From: Marinibaculum sp040216765
GTDB taxonomy: Bacteria; Pseudomonadota; Alphaproteobacteria; Ferrovibrionales; Ferrovibrionaceae
DNA: 64,000 nt
Direction of reading: 5' to 3'
Assembly: GCA_040216765.1 (NCBI GenBank)
Contig: JAVJON010000053.1
Location: 9,507-73,506 of the forward strand
A program made the position numbers and the translations under genes. Under the pieces are notes generated by a model, which saw only the letters and a list, made by a program, of their open reading frames with translations, ran no database searches and was not told the origin of the DNA. Below, piece after piece: positions 25,388 through 34,366 of this stretch (position 1 is the stretch's first letter; each line of letters opens with the position of its first letter).

Positions 25388-26607
25388 CCGGGAACACCGA
25401 AGGGCCGTCGGCGGACGGCCAGGGCAAATCCCAGCCGTTCGACTTCCTCAAGCCGCCGGAAGTCTTCGGCCGGGCGGAGGTCGAGGGGCAGCTGGCCATC
25501 GCGCCGATGTTCTCCGGCATGACCATCCGCGACTGCCGGCTGGACGGGCTGCAGTTCCGTGCGGCGGCGTTCGGCGAGGTCGTGCTGGAGCGGGTCGACC
25601 TCTCCGGCACCGAGATGACGGCGGTCGCGTTCAGCGAATGCCGTTTCGTGGACTGCCGCTTCGGCAATGCGAAACTGCTGAGCCTGGCCTTCAGCGACTG
25701 CAGCTTCACCGGCTGCGACTTCCGCGACTGCCTGCTGGAGGTCTTCACCTTCGTCTCCTGCCGTTTCGAGGGCTGCGACTTCCGCGGCACGCGCTTCAAG
25801 GTGGATGCGCTGACCGGCTCCAGCTTCCGGGGCTGCCGGTTCGAGCGCTCCGACCAGTGGTGCACCGTCTGGCAGGATTGCGAGCTGCAGGACCAGTCGT
25901 GGCGCGGCGCGACGCTGTACTGCACGATCCTGGCCAAGGGCGACAGCACCGGGCTGGACCTCGGCGATGCCGAACTGGAGCGCTGCATCGTGCAGCAGAC
26001 GGATATCCGGCCACTGAAGCTGGGCGGGACCGTTCTGAACACGGTCGCCTTCCAGGACTGCATCCTGGACGAGATGGACTTCGCCGGCCGCGAGCTGCGG
26101 CAGCTGCAGTTCCTGGACTGCAGCATGAAGGGCATCGACCTCAGCGGCGCGACGATGCCCAATTGCGGCTTCGCCAAGGCCGACCTGACCGGCGGCAATC
26201 TCAGCGGCGCGATGGCGGCGGGCTGCAACTTCGCCGGCGCGGTGCTGGCCGGTGCGGCGATGCAGGGCATCAAGGCACAGCAGGCCTCCTTCGCCGCCGC
26301 CGACCTGACCGGCGCACAGCTCAAGGGCGGCAGCCTGCACACCGCCTTCCTGGAAGGCGCGACGGCGAAGGGCGCCGACCTGGGCAGTGTCGATTTCCGC
26401 TATGCGCGGATGGCCAATGCCGACCTGACGGACAGCGATCTGCGCAAGGCGGACTTCCGCTGGGCGGACCATCACCGGCTCCAGGCCGAGGGCGCCCGCT
26501 GGGACGATGCCAGGACCAAGGGCGTGCGGCCGACGAACAGGGAGCGCGAGCAGGCGGAGACCCATCTGCCGGCCGCCGCGTTCAAGACGGCCGCGAAGGC
26601 GGTCTGA
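25384..26607 (+). CDS. Pentapeptide repeat protein, copy 2
   Basis: A 407-residue pentapeptide protein paralogous to 13271-14491, one residue longer. It begins MTGNTEGPSADGQGKSQPFD and joins the shared block FLKPPEVFGRAEVEGQLAIA. The first half is again Cys-rich (SECRFVDCRFGNAKLLSLAF). The end is RWADHHRLQAEGARWDDART plus a charged tail. Its start overlaps the upstream stop by 4 bases. The regular Cys at the same faces of the repeats could stack inside the helix. Confidence 0.85.
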   Translation: MTGNTEGPSADGQGKSQPFDFLKPPEVFGRAEVEGQLAIAPMFSGMTIRDCRLDGLQFRAAAFGEVVLERVDLSGTEMTAVAFSECRFVDCRFGNAKLLSLAFSDCSFTGCDFRDCLLEVFTFVSCRFEGCDFRGTRFKVDALTGSSFRGCRFERSDQWCTVWQDCELQDQSWRGATLYCTILAKGDSTGLDLGDAELERCIVQQTDIRPLKLGGTVLNTVAFQDCILDEMDFAGRELRQLQFLDCSMKGIDLSGATMPNCGFAKADLTGGNLSGAMAAGCNFAGAVLAGAAMQGIKAQQASFAAADLTGAQLKGGSLHTAFLEGATAKGADLGSVDFRYARMANADLTDSDLRKADFRWADHHRLQAEGARWDDARTKGVRPTNREREQAETHLPAAAFKTAAKAV

Positions 26608-26640
26608 CGGCCGGCAGCGCCGGTCCCGGGAGGCAATGCG

Positions 26641-27312
26641 ATGGAACATCCTGCACGGCACCACAGGAACCGGACCGGCCCGGCCCTGGTCGGTGGGCTC
26701 TACATTGCCCGCGTGACGGGGGCCGGAGGCGCGGCCGGTGCGGTCGCCATCGAGACGCCGGACGGCCCGCGGCCGGCGGAGGTGGCGGTCAGCTGCCTGG
26801 TCCGCCCCGCGGCCGGCGACGAGGTCTCGGCCCTGGTCGATGGCGAGGGCCGGGCGATCGTCCAGGCCGTCCTGCGCCGCCCCGGCGGCGGCCCGCTTGC
26901 GGTGACGACGGCGGAGGGCCTGACCCTCCGGGTCGGCGGCACCAGCCTCGACCTGGACCCCCGCGCCGGCGCCGTGCTGGCCAGCGACCGCATGGTCGCG
27001 GTGGCAGGCGAGAGCGTCGACCTGCGTGCGGGCCGCGCCTTCGCCGAGCTGGGCCTGGCGGTCTGCCGGGCCGCCTCGGCCCATGCCCTGGTCGGGCGCC
27101 TGATGACCGCCGCGGACAGCATGATGGTGCGGGCCGGCCAGATCCTGACCCGGGCCAAGGTCAGCTTCCGGTCGGCGGAGAGCCTCGACAAGACGAACGC
27201 GCCGGTCGTCGAGATCCGCGGCCATCGGGGCGTCAGCCTCTATGGCGAGAGCGCCAGCCTGAATGCCGGCGAGGATGTCCGGGTCAACGCGAAGCGGATC
27301 AATATCGGCTGA
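26641..27312 (+). CDS. DUF3540 domain protein, copy 2
   Basis: A 223-residue DUF3540 protein matching the gene at 14541 (ALVGGLYIARV, VAIETPDGPRPAEVAVSCLV, AIVQAVLRRPGGGPLAVTTA, and the end VNAKRINIG). The N-terminal ten residues and the GAGGAAG linker differ. It closes cassette 2 and is convergent with TPR copy 3, with a 21-base gap. Unlike cassette 1, no EamA gene follows. Confidence 0.82.
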   Translation: MEHPARHHRNRTGPALVGGLYIARVTGAGGAAGAVAIETPDGPRPAEVAVSCLVRPAAGDEVSALVDGEGRAIVQAVLRRPGGGPLAVTTAEGLTLRVGGTSLDLDPRAGAVLASDRMVAVAGESVDLRAGRAFAELGLAVCRAASAHALVGRLMTAADSMMVRAGQILTRAKVSFRSAESLDKTNAPVVEIRGHRGVSLYGESASLNAGEDVRVNAKRINIG

Positions 27313-27333
27313 CCGGCCCCATCGGGCCCTGGT

Positions 27334-29259
27334 CTATCCGGCGACGAGCCGCTCCAGCGACCGTGCGGCGGCGGCGACCGCGCTCTCCCAGTCGCCGGGC
27401 CGCGCCTGGCGGAACGCGGTGACACTGGGGTACCAGATCCCGGTCCCGTCCATCTCCGCCCAGCGCCATTCCGCGACATGCGGCAGCAGCACCCAGGCGC
27501 GCAGCCCCATCGCGCCGGCCAGGTCGGCGGCGATGCTGTCGACGGCGATCACCAGGTCGACGGCGGCAAGCGCGCCGGCCAGCGCTGCCATGCCGTCGAC
27601 CTGCTGCCCCATGCGGGCGATCAGGTTGCCCTGCGCCAGAAGGTCGATCTCGTCCTCGGCGCTGCCGAACTGCAGGCTGAGAAAGCGGGTATTGGGCACC
27701 TGCAGCAGGCGCTCGGCCTGCTTCAGGGGCAATGCGCGTTCGTCGCCGTCGGTGTCCGACCGGCCGTCGGGCCGCCACAGCAGCCCGACGGTCGGCAGGT
27801 TGGCGAGGCCGGCCTGCGCCGATACCCGGTCGCGCCATGCCCGGGCCTGCGCCGGCGGCGGGGTCAGGTAGGGGATGGCGGCGGCGGGCGCGTCCAGGCA
27901 GCCCGGCAGCAGCCCGGGCAGCGCGCCCAGGCGCTGGATGGCGTCGCAGGGGACGTCCAGGTCGGGCTGCATGGGCACCGCCCGGTCGATCCCGGGCACC
28001 CGTTCCGCCAGCTCGGCCATGCCGCGGAAATCCAGGAAGACGATCCGATCGACCCGCGCGCGCGCGGCGGCGGCAAAGCGCAGCAGCAGGATGGTCAGGC
28101 CTTCGTCGGGCTCCGGCGCCAGGGCCAGGCAGCCGCCCTGCGGCAGGCCGGCCGGCAGCGCCGCGCCGTCCCAGGCCGGCTCGCCGCCCTCCAGCTGGGC
28201 AAAGGGCGCCTGCTCCGCCACCGTGGGCAGGCCGTACATCGCGCCCAGATTCTCCAGGCCCTCCGCCAGGCGGCCGCCGGCCAGCTGGATGCGCCCCTTG
28301 TGCATGCGCGCGGCGGCATTGCCCGGCGCCAGGGTCAGTGCCCGGTCCAGGGCGGCATCCGCCTGCTCGATACGCCCCTGCCGGTGCAGCAGGGCCGCCA
28401 GGTTCGCCCAGATGTCGGGGTCCTGCGGCCGCAGCTCGGTCGCCCGGTGCAGATGGGCGATGGCGCCCGCCGGCCGGTCGTCGTGCACGGCGATCTCCGC
28501 CAGCAGCAGTTCCGCGGCCAGGAAGTCCGGGTTCACCTGCAGCAGCTTCTCCAGGATGCGGCGGGCATCGTCGCGCTGGCCCAGCGCCAGCAGGCACTGG
28601 GCGAAGTTCTGGTGGTGGTCCAGGATATGGGGGGCGATGATCAGCGCCTGCTCCGCGGCATCCCGCGCGCCCGCGTGGTCGCCGGCAACGCTGCGCAGGA
28701 CACAGATGTTGGTCCAGGCGCCATGCATGTCGGGGTCGCAGTCCAGGGCGCGGCGGAAATCCGCCTCCGCCGCCGCGGCATTTCCCTCCGGGTCCATCGC
28801 CATCCGCAGCATGCCGAGGTTCAGATGCGCGCCGGCATGGGCCGGATCCGCCGCGGCGGCCTGCGCGAAGCATTCCAGCGCCGCCCCGTGATCGCCCAGG
28901 CCCAGCAGGGCCCCGCCCCGGTTGACCAGCAGCGCCGGGTCGTCGGGGGAGTCCCGCAACAGGGCGTCATAGGTGGTCAGCGCGGACTCGTAGTCCTTCG
29001 TCATCAGGTAGAGCGCGCCGCGGTTCATCCGCATGTCGGGATGACGCGGATTGGCGTCCAGCCCGCGGCGCAGCAGGGCCATCGCCTCGTCGGCGCGGCC
29101 GAGCTGCATCAGCACCGTGACCATGCCGCTGACCCCGTCCGGATGGGTCGGGTCCGCCTCCAGCACCTGGCCGAACAGGAAGGCGGCCAGGTCCGGCCGG
29201 CCGCTGTCGAGATGCGCCTTGCCCCTGGCTATGGCGGCGGCGAGGTTGGTGATTGCCAT
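27334..29259 (-). CDS. TPR protein with glycosyltransferase-like C-terminal domain, copy 3
   Basis: A 641-residue third paralogue. It begins MAITNLAAAIARGKAHLDSG, has TPR units to about 370, then GT-like segments TVGLLWRPDGRSDTDGDERA, DLVIAVDSIAADLAGAMGLR, WRWAEMDG and WYPSVTAFRQARPGDWESAV. Asp again replaces the usual His of AHLAGA. The start was chosen by alignment with copies 1 and 2. A good -10 box (TATAAT, minus strand) lies 63-68 bases upstream. It follows cassette 2 but has no cassette of its own after it; it is the right-hand end of the repeat array. Confidence 0.75.
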   Translation of the reverse strand: MAITNLAAAIARGKAHLDSGRPDLAAFLFGQVLEADPTHPDGVSGMVTVLMQLGRADEAMALLRRGLDANPRHPDMRMNRGALYLMTKDYESALTTYDALLRDSPDDPALLVNRGGALLGLGDHGAALECFAQAAAADPAHAGAHLNLGMLRMAMDPEGNAAAAEADFRRALDCDPDMHGAWTNICVLRSVAGDHAGARDAAEQALIIAPHILDHHQNFAQCLLALGQRDDARRILEKLLQVNPDFLAAELLLAEIAVHDDRPAGAIAHLHRATELRPQDPDIWANLAALLHRQGRIEQADAALDRALTLAPGNAAARMHKGRIQLAGGRLAEGLENLGAMYGLPTVAEQAPFAQLEGGEPAWDGAALPAGLPQGGCLALAPEPDEGLTILLLRFAAAARARVDRIVFLDFRGMAELAERVPGIDRAVPMQPDLDVPCDAIQRLGALPGLLPGCLDAPAAAIPYLTPPPAQARAWRDRVSAQAGLANLPTVGLLWRPDGRSDTDGDERALPLKQAERLLQVPNTRFLSLQFGSAEDEIDLLAQGNLIARMGQQVDGMAALAGALAAVDLVIAVDSIAADLAGAMGLRAWVLLPHVAEWRWAEMDGTGIWYPSVTAFRQARPGDWESAVAAAARSLERLVAG

Positions 29260-29321
29260 GGCACGCGGCTCCGCTGCTGCACCGGGCCCCTGCCGCACCA
29301 ACGGCACGGGGCGCCACGCAG

Positions 29322-29327
29322 ATTATA
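29322..29327 (-). promoter_or_regulatory. Candidate -10 box (TATAAT) for TPR copy 3
   Basis: A perfect TATAAT on the minus strand stands out in very GC-rich DNA, 63-68 bases before the ATG at 29259. The -35 region 17 bases further up is not a recognisable TTGACA, so confidence is limited. Confidence 0.35.
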
Positions 29328-29406
29328 GGGATGGTGCCGGGTTAGGCACGGAAACGGGCCCTTGAGAGGCCCTGGCAAGGCCGTTTCGTGGCAGGCCCGC
29401 CGCAGG

Positions 29407-30156
29407 TCAGGGCGCGGGCGATGCCTGCGCCGGCGCCTGGCCGCCCGTTTGCCGGGCGGTGGCAATCAGGGTGTCGCCGAGCATCGGGAAGAGCCGCAGC
29501 AGCAGGCGCTTCGCCGGCCCCGGCCGGCCGGCCGTGACGAGGTCCAGCCTTTCCACCCGATAGCCGCCGTCGTGAAGCACCTTCGACAGGGTGAAGGGGG
29601 AGAAATCGAAACGATGGTCGCTGTTGATCCGTTCCCGCTGGCGCAGGGTGTCGATCTGGTTGCGCAGGCGCCGCGCATTGGGGACGGTGACCAGGATTTC
29701 CGGCACGACCGCGCCGTAATGGGCGGCGAAACCGGAGAGGAAGGCGACCGGGTTGCCGATATGCTCCAGGACCTCGCCGAACACCGCGACGTCCCAGTCG
29801 TGCTGCAGCACCGCATCCAGGCCGGGCTGCGTGACGTCGCCGGCGAGGATGTTGTCCAGCCCGGACTGCCGCGTGACCTCGGCCACCGCATGCGAATCGA
29901 TATCCACCCCCAGGCAGGCGGAAGCCACATCGGTCAGGATGCCGTGCGTCCAGGTGCCGGCGGCCAGCTTTTCCGGGACATGCGGGAGATGGTCGCAGCA
30001 GCCGATATGCAGCACCCGCCTGCCCGCGCAGCGGTCCCGCAGGAAGGACAGGCGGTTCTGCCGCGGCGGCGCGAAGGTGAAGCGGAAATCGGCATCGTCC
30101 GAATAGGCATTGCCGCTGAGATGCGCCAGGAAGTCGGCACTGCCAAATCGGATCAC
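29407..30156 (-). CDS. Class I SAM-dependent methyltransferase-like protein
   Basis: A 249-residue protein with a methyltransferase fold: motif I VLHIGCCDHLPH (near 48), the acidic end of strand 2 in GVDIDSHA (about 84), DVAVFGEVLEHIGNPVAFL (about 123) and ILVTVPNARRLRNQ (about 155). Motif I has Cys-Cys in place of the usual small residues (GxGxG), but enough remains for cofactor binding. It resembles class I methyltransferases found near glycosyltransferases. The substrate is unknown. It lies alone, downstream of and on the same strand as nothing close, with TPR copy 3 ending the previous region. Confidence 0.65.
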   Translation of the reverse strand: MIRFGSADFLAHLSGNAYSDDADFRFTFAPPRQNRLSFLRDRCAGRRVLHIGCCDHLPHVPEKLAAGTWTHGILTDVASACLGVDIDSHAVAEVTRQSGLDNILAGDVTQPGLDAVLQHDWDVAVFGEVLEHIGNPVAFLSGFAAHYGAVVPEILVTVPNARRLRNQIDTLRQRERINSDHRFDFSPFTLSKVLHDGGYRVERLDLVTAGRPGPAKRLLLRLFPMLGDTLIATARQTGGQAPAQASPAP

Positions 30157-30406
30157 GCCTGTTTCTCCCGGCCCGGCTGCCCGGCGGCAGCACGATACCG
30201 CCCAGACCTAGCACATTCCCGGCGACGGACACACCGCTGCGCCGGTGCCGGTCCGCGGCGATCGCCCTGGTGCCATGGACGGCGACATTCCGATATACCA
30301 TCGTATGGGCCGGCAATCGCCGGCCGGCTGTTGCGGAACCTGACCGGCTGGTCAACACTCCCGCGACACCCAGGCTTGGCTATGGAAACAGGACGGATCT
30401 AGCAGC

Positions 30407-32491
30407 ATGCGACTGATCGGCGTGGATGTCGGCGGCACTTTCACCGACGTGGTTTTTGCGGATACCGATAGCGGCACCTCCACCATCCACAAGGTGCCGA
30501 CGACGCCCGAGGACCCGTCCGAGGGCGTGCTGAACGGTATCCTGCAGCTCTGCGAGCGGGCGGGCGTGGCGCCGGGCGATATCGACCATGTGCTGCACGG
30601 CACCACCACCGCGACCAATGCGGTGCTGGAATATGACGGCGCGCGCACCGGCATGATCACCTCGGAGAACTATCGCGACATCATCCATATCGGCCGCCAC
30701 CAGCGGCCGCAGCACTATTCCATCCGGCAGGAGATCCCCTGGCAGGACCGCCCCCTGGTGCGCCGCCGCTATCGCCTGACGGTGCCGGAGCGGATCACCG
30801 CGCCGAAGGGCGATGTCCTGACCCCGCTGGACGAGGATGCGGTGCGTACCGCGGCCCGCCGGCTGAAGGACGACGGGGTGGAGGCGATCGCGATCTGCTT
30901 CCTGTTCTCCTACCTGGATCCGGCGCACGAGGAGCGCGCGCGTGCCATCGTCGAGGAGGAGGCGCCCGGCATCTTCGTCACCACCTCGTCCAACGTGACG
31001 CCGCAGTTCCGCGAGTTCGAGCGCTTCACCACCACCGCGATGAACGCCTTCGTCGGCCCGAAGGTGCGCCGCTATGTCAGCCGGCTGGACGAGCAGCTGC
31101 GCGCCAAGGGGCTGAAGGCCGACCTGCACATCATGGGGTCCAACGGCGGCGTCGCCACCGCCAGCATGGTGGCGGAGCGGCCGGTCCTGACCCTGCTGTC
31201 CGGCCCGGCGGCCGGCGTGCTGGGCGGTGCCTGGGCGGGCGAACTGTCCGGCCGCGACAACCTGATCACCTTCGATATCGGCGGCACCTCGGCCGATATC
31301 GGCATCGTCGCCGACGGCCGCTTTGCCGAGGCGACGGCGCGCGACACCTGGATCGCCGGCTATCCGCTGATGGTGCCGATGATCGATATCCACACCATCG
31401 GCGCCGGCGGCGGCTCCATCGCCCATGTCGACGATGGCGGCGCCTTCCGGGTCGGCCCGAAATCGGCCGGCGCGCGGCCCGGCCCCGCGGCCTATGGCCA
31501 TGGCGGGACGGAGCCGACGGTGACCGACGCCAATGTGGTGCTGGGCCGGCTGGACACCAAGGCGTTCCTGGGCGGCGAGATGGGGCTGGACGAGGTCGCG
31601 GCACGGCGGGTGATCGCCCGCCTGGCCGGGCAGCTCAACCTCAGCGAGATGGAGACGGCGGAAGGCGTCCTGACCGTGGTCAACGCCAACATGGCCAACG
31701 CGATCCGGTCGCGGACGATCCAGAAGGGGCTGGACCCGCGCGACTTCTCCCTGGTGGCGTTCGGCGGCGGCGGGCCGATGCAGGCGGTGGACGTGGCGGC
31801 GATGCTGGGCATCCCGGAGGTCATCGTGCCGCCGCATCCGGGCATCACCTCAGCCGTCGGCCTGATCACCACCGACATGAAATACGACCTGCTGAAGACC
31901 GCCTTCCAGATCTCCACCCAGCCGGATCCCGGCCGCATCGACGGCGATTTCGGCACGATGCAGAAGACCCTGGCGGAACAGTTCGCCAAGGACGGCATCC
32001 AGGAAGCTGAGATCGCGTTCGAGCGCGGCGCCGACCTGCGCTATGTCGGCCAGGGCTACGAGCTGCGGGTCGCCTTCCCGCCGGGCAAGGTGGACGATGC
32101 GGCCCTGAAAGCCGTGTTCAAGGCCTTCGAGGACCGGCACGAGGCGGAATATGGCCATCTGTTCCCGGACAGCCCGATCGAGATCGTGAACCTGCGGATG
32201 ACCGGCAAGGGCATCATGCCGAAGATCGGCAAGCCGCAGGTGACCGACGGCGGCAGCCTGGAGGACGCCCTGGTGCACAAGGGCGCCTGCGTGTTCCGCG
32301 AGGGCAGCGACGGGGCCGGGGCCCTGCGGGAGTTCGACACCGCCTATTACCGGCGCGACCGCCTGCCGCTCGACAGCTGGATCGACGGGCCGGCGGTGAT
32401 CCTGCAGATGGACACCACCACGGTGGTGCGGCCGCAGGACCGCTTTATCGCCGAGCGCGGCGGCAATATCCTCATCAAGGTCGGCCTGTAG
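30407..32491 (+). CDS. hyuA: Hydantoinase/oxoprolinase subunit A (ATP-dependent)
   Basis: A 694-residue HyuA-type subunit. The actin-like ATP-binding start MRLIGVDVGGTFTDVVFADT and the block HGTTTATNAVLEYDGARTGM are family hallmarks; NLITFDIGGTSADIGIV (about 285) is the second phosphate loop. With HyuB it opens cyclic amides such as hydantoins, N-methylhydantoin or 5-oxoproline using ATP. Length is normal for the family. The ATG at 30407 follows a 250-base leader, and hyuB starts 46 bases after the stop. The two carbamoylase genes that follow make hydantoin-type substrates likelier than oxoproline. Confidence 0.9.
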   Translation: MRLIGVDVGGTFTDVVFADTDSGTSTIHKVPTTPEDPSEGVLNGILQLCERAGVAPGDIDHVLHGTTTATNAVLEYDGARTGMITSENYRDIIHIGRHQRPQHYSIRQEIPWQDRPLVRRRYRLTVPERITAPKGDVLTPLDEDAVRTAARRLKDDGVEAIAICFLFSYLDPAHEERARAIVEEEAPGIFVTTSSNVTPQFREFERFTTTAMNAFVGPKVRRYVSRLDEQLRAKGLKADLHIMGSNGGVATASMVAERPVLTLLSGPAAGVLGGAWAGELSGRDNLITFDIGGTSADIGIVADGRFAEATARDTWIAGYPLMVPMIDIHTIGAGGGSIAHVDDGGAFRVGPKSAGARPGPAAYGHGGTEPTVTDANVVLGRLDTKAFLGGEMGLDEVAARRVIARLAGQLNLSEMETAEGVLTVVNANMANAIRSRTIQKGLDPRDFSLVAFGGGGPMQAVDVAAMLGIPEVIVPPHPGITSAVGLITTDMKYDLLKTAFQISTQPDPGRIDGDFGTMQKTLAEQFAKDGIQEAEIAFERGADLRYVGQGYELRVAFPPGKVDDAALKAVFKAFEDRHEAEYGHLFPDSPIEIVNLRMTGKGIMPKIGKPQVTDGGSLEDALVHKGACVFREGSDGAGALREFDTAYYRRDRLPLDSWIDGPAVILQMDTTTVVRPQDRFIAERGGNILIKVGL

Positions 32492-32537
32492 GGCCGGCGA
32501 TCCTCCGGAAAGCGGCACGCCGCAGGGAGACAAGACC

Positions 32538-34352
32538 ATGGTCAGCAACGAAATCAGCGAGTCCCGGGGCGCGCAGGGCAGGGCGGCCGCCGCCGACACC
32601 GCCGGCATCGACCCGATCACCGCCTCGGTGATCCAGGGCGCGCTCCGCAACATCGCGATCGAGATGGGCTACAAGCTGATGCGGATGTCCTATTCCTCGA
32701 TCATCCGGGAGTCGGAGGATTTCGGCGCCGCGGTGGTCGACGAGCAGGGCCGCCAGCTGTCGGAATCGATCCAGTCCACGCCGCTGCAATCCGGCCCGAT
32801 CCCGGGCTATGTCCAGGGCGTGCTGCGACAGTTCGCCGAGCGGGGCCACAAGATCAACCCCGGCGACGTGATCATGCACAACGACCCCTATGGCGGGGCG
32901 AGCCACGGGCCGGATGTCGCGTTCATCGTGCCCTGCTTCCACAAGGACGAACTGGTCGGCTTTGCCTGCACCACCGCGCATCACCTGGATATCGGCGCGC
33001 ACAGCCCGGGCTCCGCCGGCATCGTCGATGCGGTGGACGTCTATGCCGAGGGCCTGCAGTTCAAGTCGATCAAGGTCTATGACCGCGGCCAGAAGGTGGA
33101 GCCGGTCTGGCAGATGCTGCGCGACAACCTGCGCGCGCCCGACATGGTGGTCGGCGACATGGAGGCGCAGGTCGCGGCCAGCCGCATCGGCGCGCAGCGC
33201 TACCTGGACCTGATCGAGCGCTACGGCCTGGACAAGGTCCGCGCGGCCTCCGGGGAGCTGATGGCCTATTCGGAGCGCATGATGCGCAAGGCGATCAGCG
33301 ACCTGCCCGACGGCACCTACCCTGCGCATACCTTCATCGACGGCTTCCTGGACGAGGAAGACGAGAACGTGAAGAACCTGAAGATCGCCGCCACCATCAC
33401 GATCAAGGGCGACGAGATGATCGTCGACCTGTCGGGCACGGCGAAGCAGCTGGAGACCAAGGCGATCAACATGCCCTATGTGGGCACGGTCGACGTGGCG
33501 GTCTGGCTGGCGATCCGCTCGGTCCTGCTCGACTCCGCCGTCGTGGGCGAGATCCCGCAGAATTCCGGCCTGACCCGGCCGATCACCATCACCTCGCCCG
33601 AAGGGCTGATGTGCAACCCGATCTTCCCGGTGCCGGTGATCGCGCGCTTCTGCCCGGGCAATGCGCTGTCCGACACGGTGATGAAGGCGCTGTCCCAGGC
33701 GGTGCCGAAGCAGACCTCGGCCGGCATCGGCAACCTGAAGGTGCTGGCCTTCTCCGGCTATCGCAACAACACGCACTGGGTGCATATGGAGATCTGCGAG
33801 GGCGCCTATGGCGGCCGCTGGGGGATGGACGGCATGGACGCCGTCGACACGCTCTACGCCAATACCCGCAACAACCCGATCGAGGATATCGAGAGCCACC
33901 TTCCCTTGCGCATCCTGAAATACGAGCTGCGCGAGGATGTCTGCGGCGCCGGCAAGTGGCGCGGCGGCATGGGCTCGATCCGCGAATTCCAGATGCTGGG
34001 CAATGGCGGCGTGTCGGTGGAAGGCGAGGGCCATGCCCACAAGCCCTGGGGGTTGGAGGGCGGCCAGGACGGCCATACCGCGGGCCTCATGATGAAGCAG
34101 GGCAACCAGACCACGGAGCTGCCGTCGAAGCTGCCCTACAAGGCGGCGCAGGAGGATGCGGTGCTGGTCGCGGTCGGCCCGTCCGGCGGCGGCTATGGCA
34201 ACCCGCTGGAGCGCGATCCGCAGAAGGTGCTGGACGACGTGCTGGACGAGCTGATCACGCCGGAGACGGCGAAGCGCGACTATGGCGTGGTGATCGCCGG
34301 CGGCGCGCTCGACCGGGCCGCCACCGACGCCCTGCGCGCCGGCGCGCGCTAG
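32538..34352 (+). CDS. hyuB: Hydantoinase/oxoprolinase subunit B
   Basis: A 604-residue HyuB-type subunit with typical segments: ITASVIQGALRNIAIEMGYK, PGDVIMHNDPYGGASHGPDV, TTAHHLDIGAHSPGSAG and GNGGVSVEGEGHAHKPWG. The metal-binding HHLD and nearby acidic residues are present. It pairs with HyuA to hydrolyse cyclic ureides or lactams in the cytoplasm. It is preceded by GGGAGACAAGACC before the ATG. The next gene begins 14 bases after its stop. The conserved C-terminal Gly-rich end (GPSGGGYGNPLERDP) is intact. Confidence 0.9.
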   Translation: MVSNEISESRGAQGRAAAADTAGIDPITASVIQGALRNIAIEMGYKLMRMSYSSIIRESEDFGAAVVDEQGRQLSESIQSTPLQSGPIPGYVQGVLRQFAERGHKINPGDVIMHNDPYGGASHGPDVAFIVPCFHKDELVGFACTTAHHLDIGAHSPGSAGIVDAVDVYAEGLQFKSIKVYDRGQKVEPVWQMLRDNLRAPDMVVGDMEAQVAASRIGAQRYLDLIERYGLDKVRAASGELMAYSERMMRKAISDLPDGTYPAHTFIDGFLDEEDENVKNLKIAATITIKGDEMIVDLSGTAKQLETKAINMPYVGTVDVAVWLAIRSVLLDSAVVGEIPQNSGLTRPITITSPEGLMCNPIFPVPVIARFCPGNALSDTVMKALSQAVPKQTSAGIGNLKVLAFSGYRNNTHWVHMEICEGAYGGRWGMDGMDAVDTLYANTRNNPIEDIESHLPLRILKYELREDVCGAGKWRGGMGSIREFQMLGNGGVSVEGEGHAHKPWGLEGGQDGHTAGLMMKQGNQTTELPSKLPYKAAQEDAVLVAVGPSGGGYGNPLERDPQKVLDDVLDELITPETAKRDYGVVIAGGALDRAATDALRAGAR

Positions 34353-34366
34353 GACGGGGCGGGACC

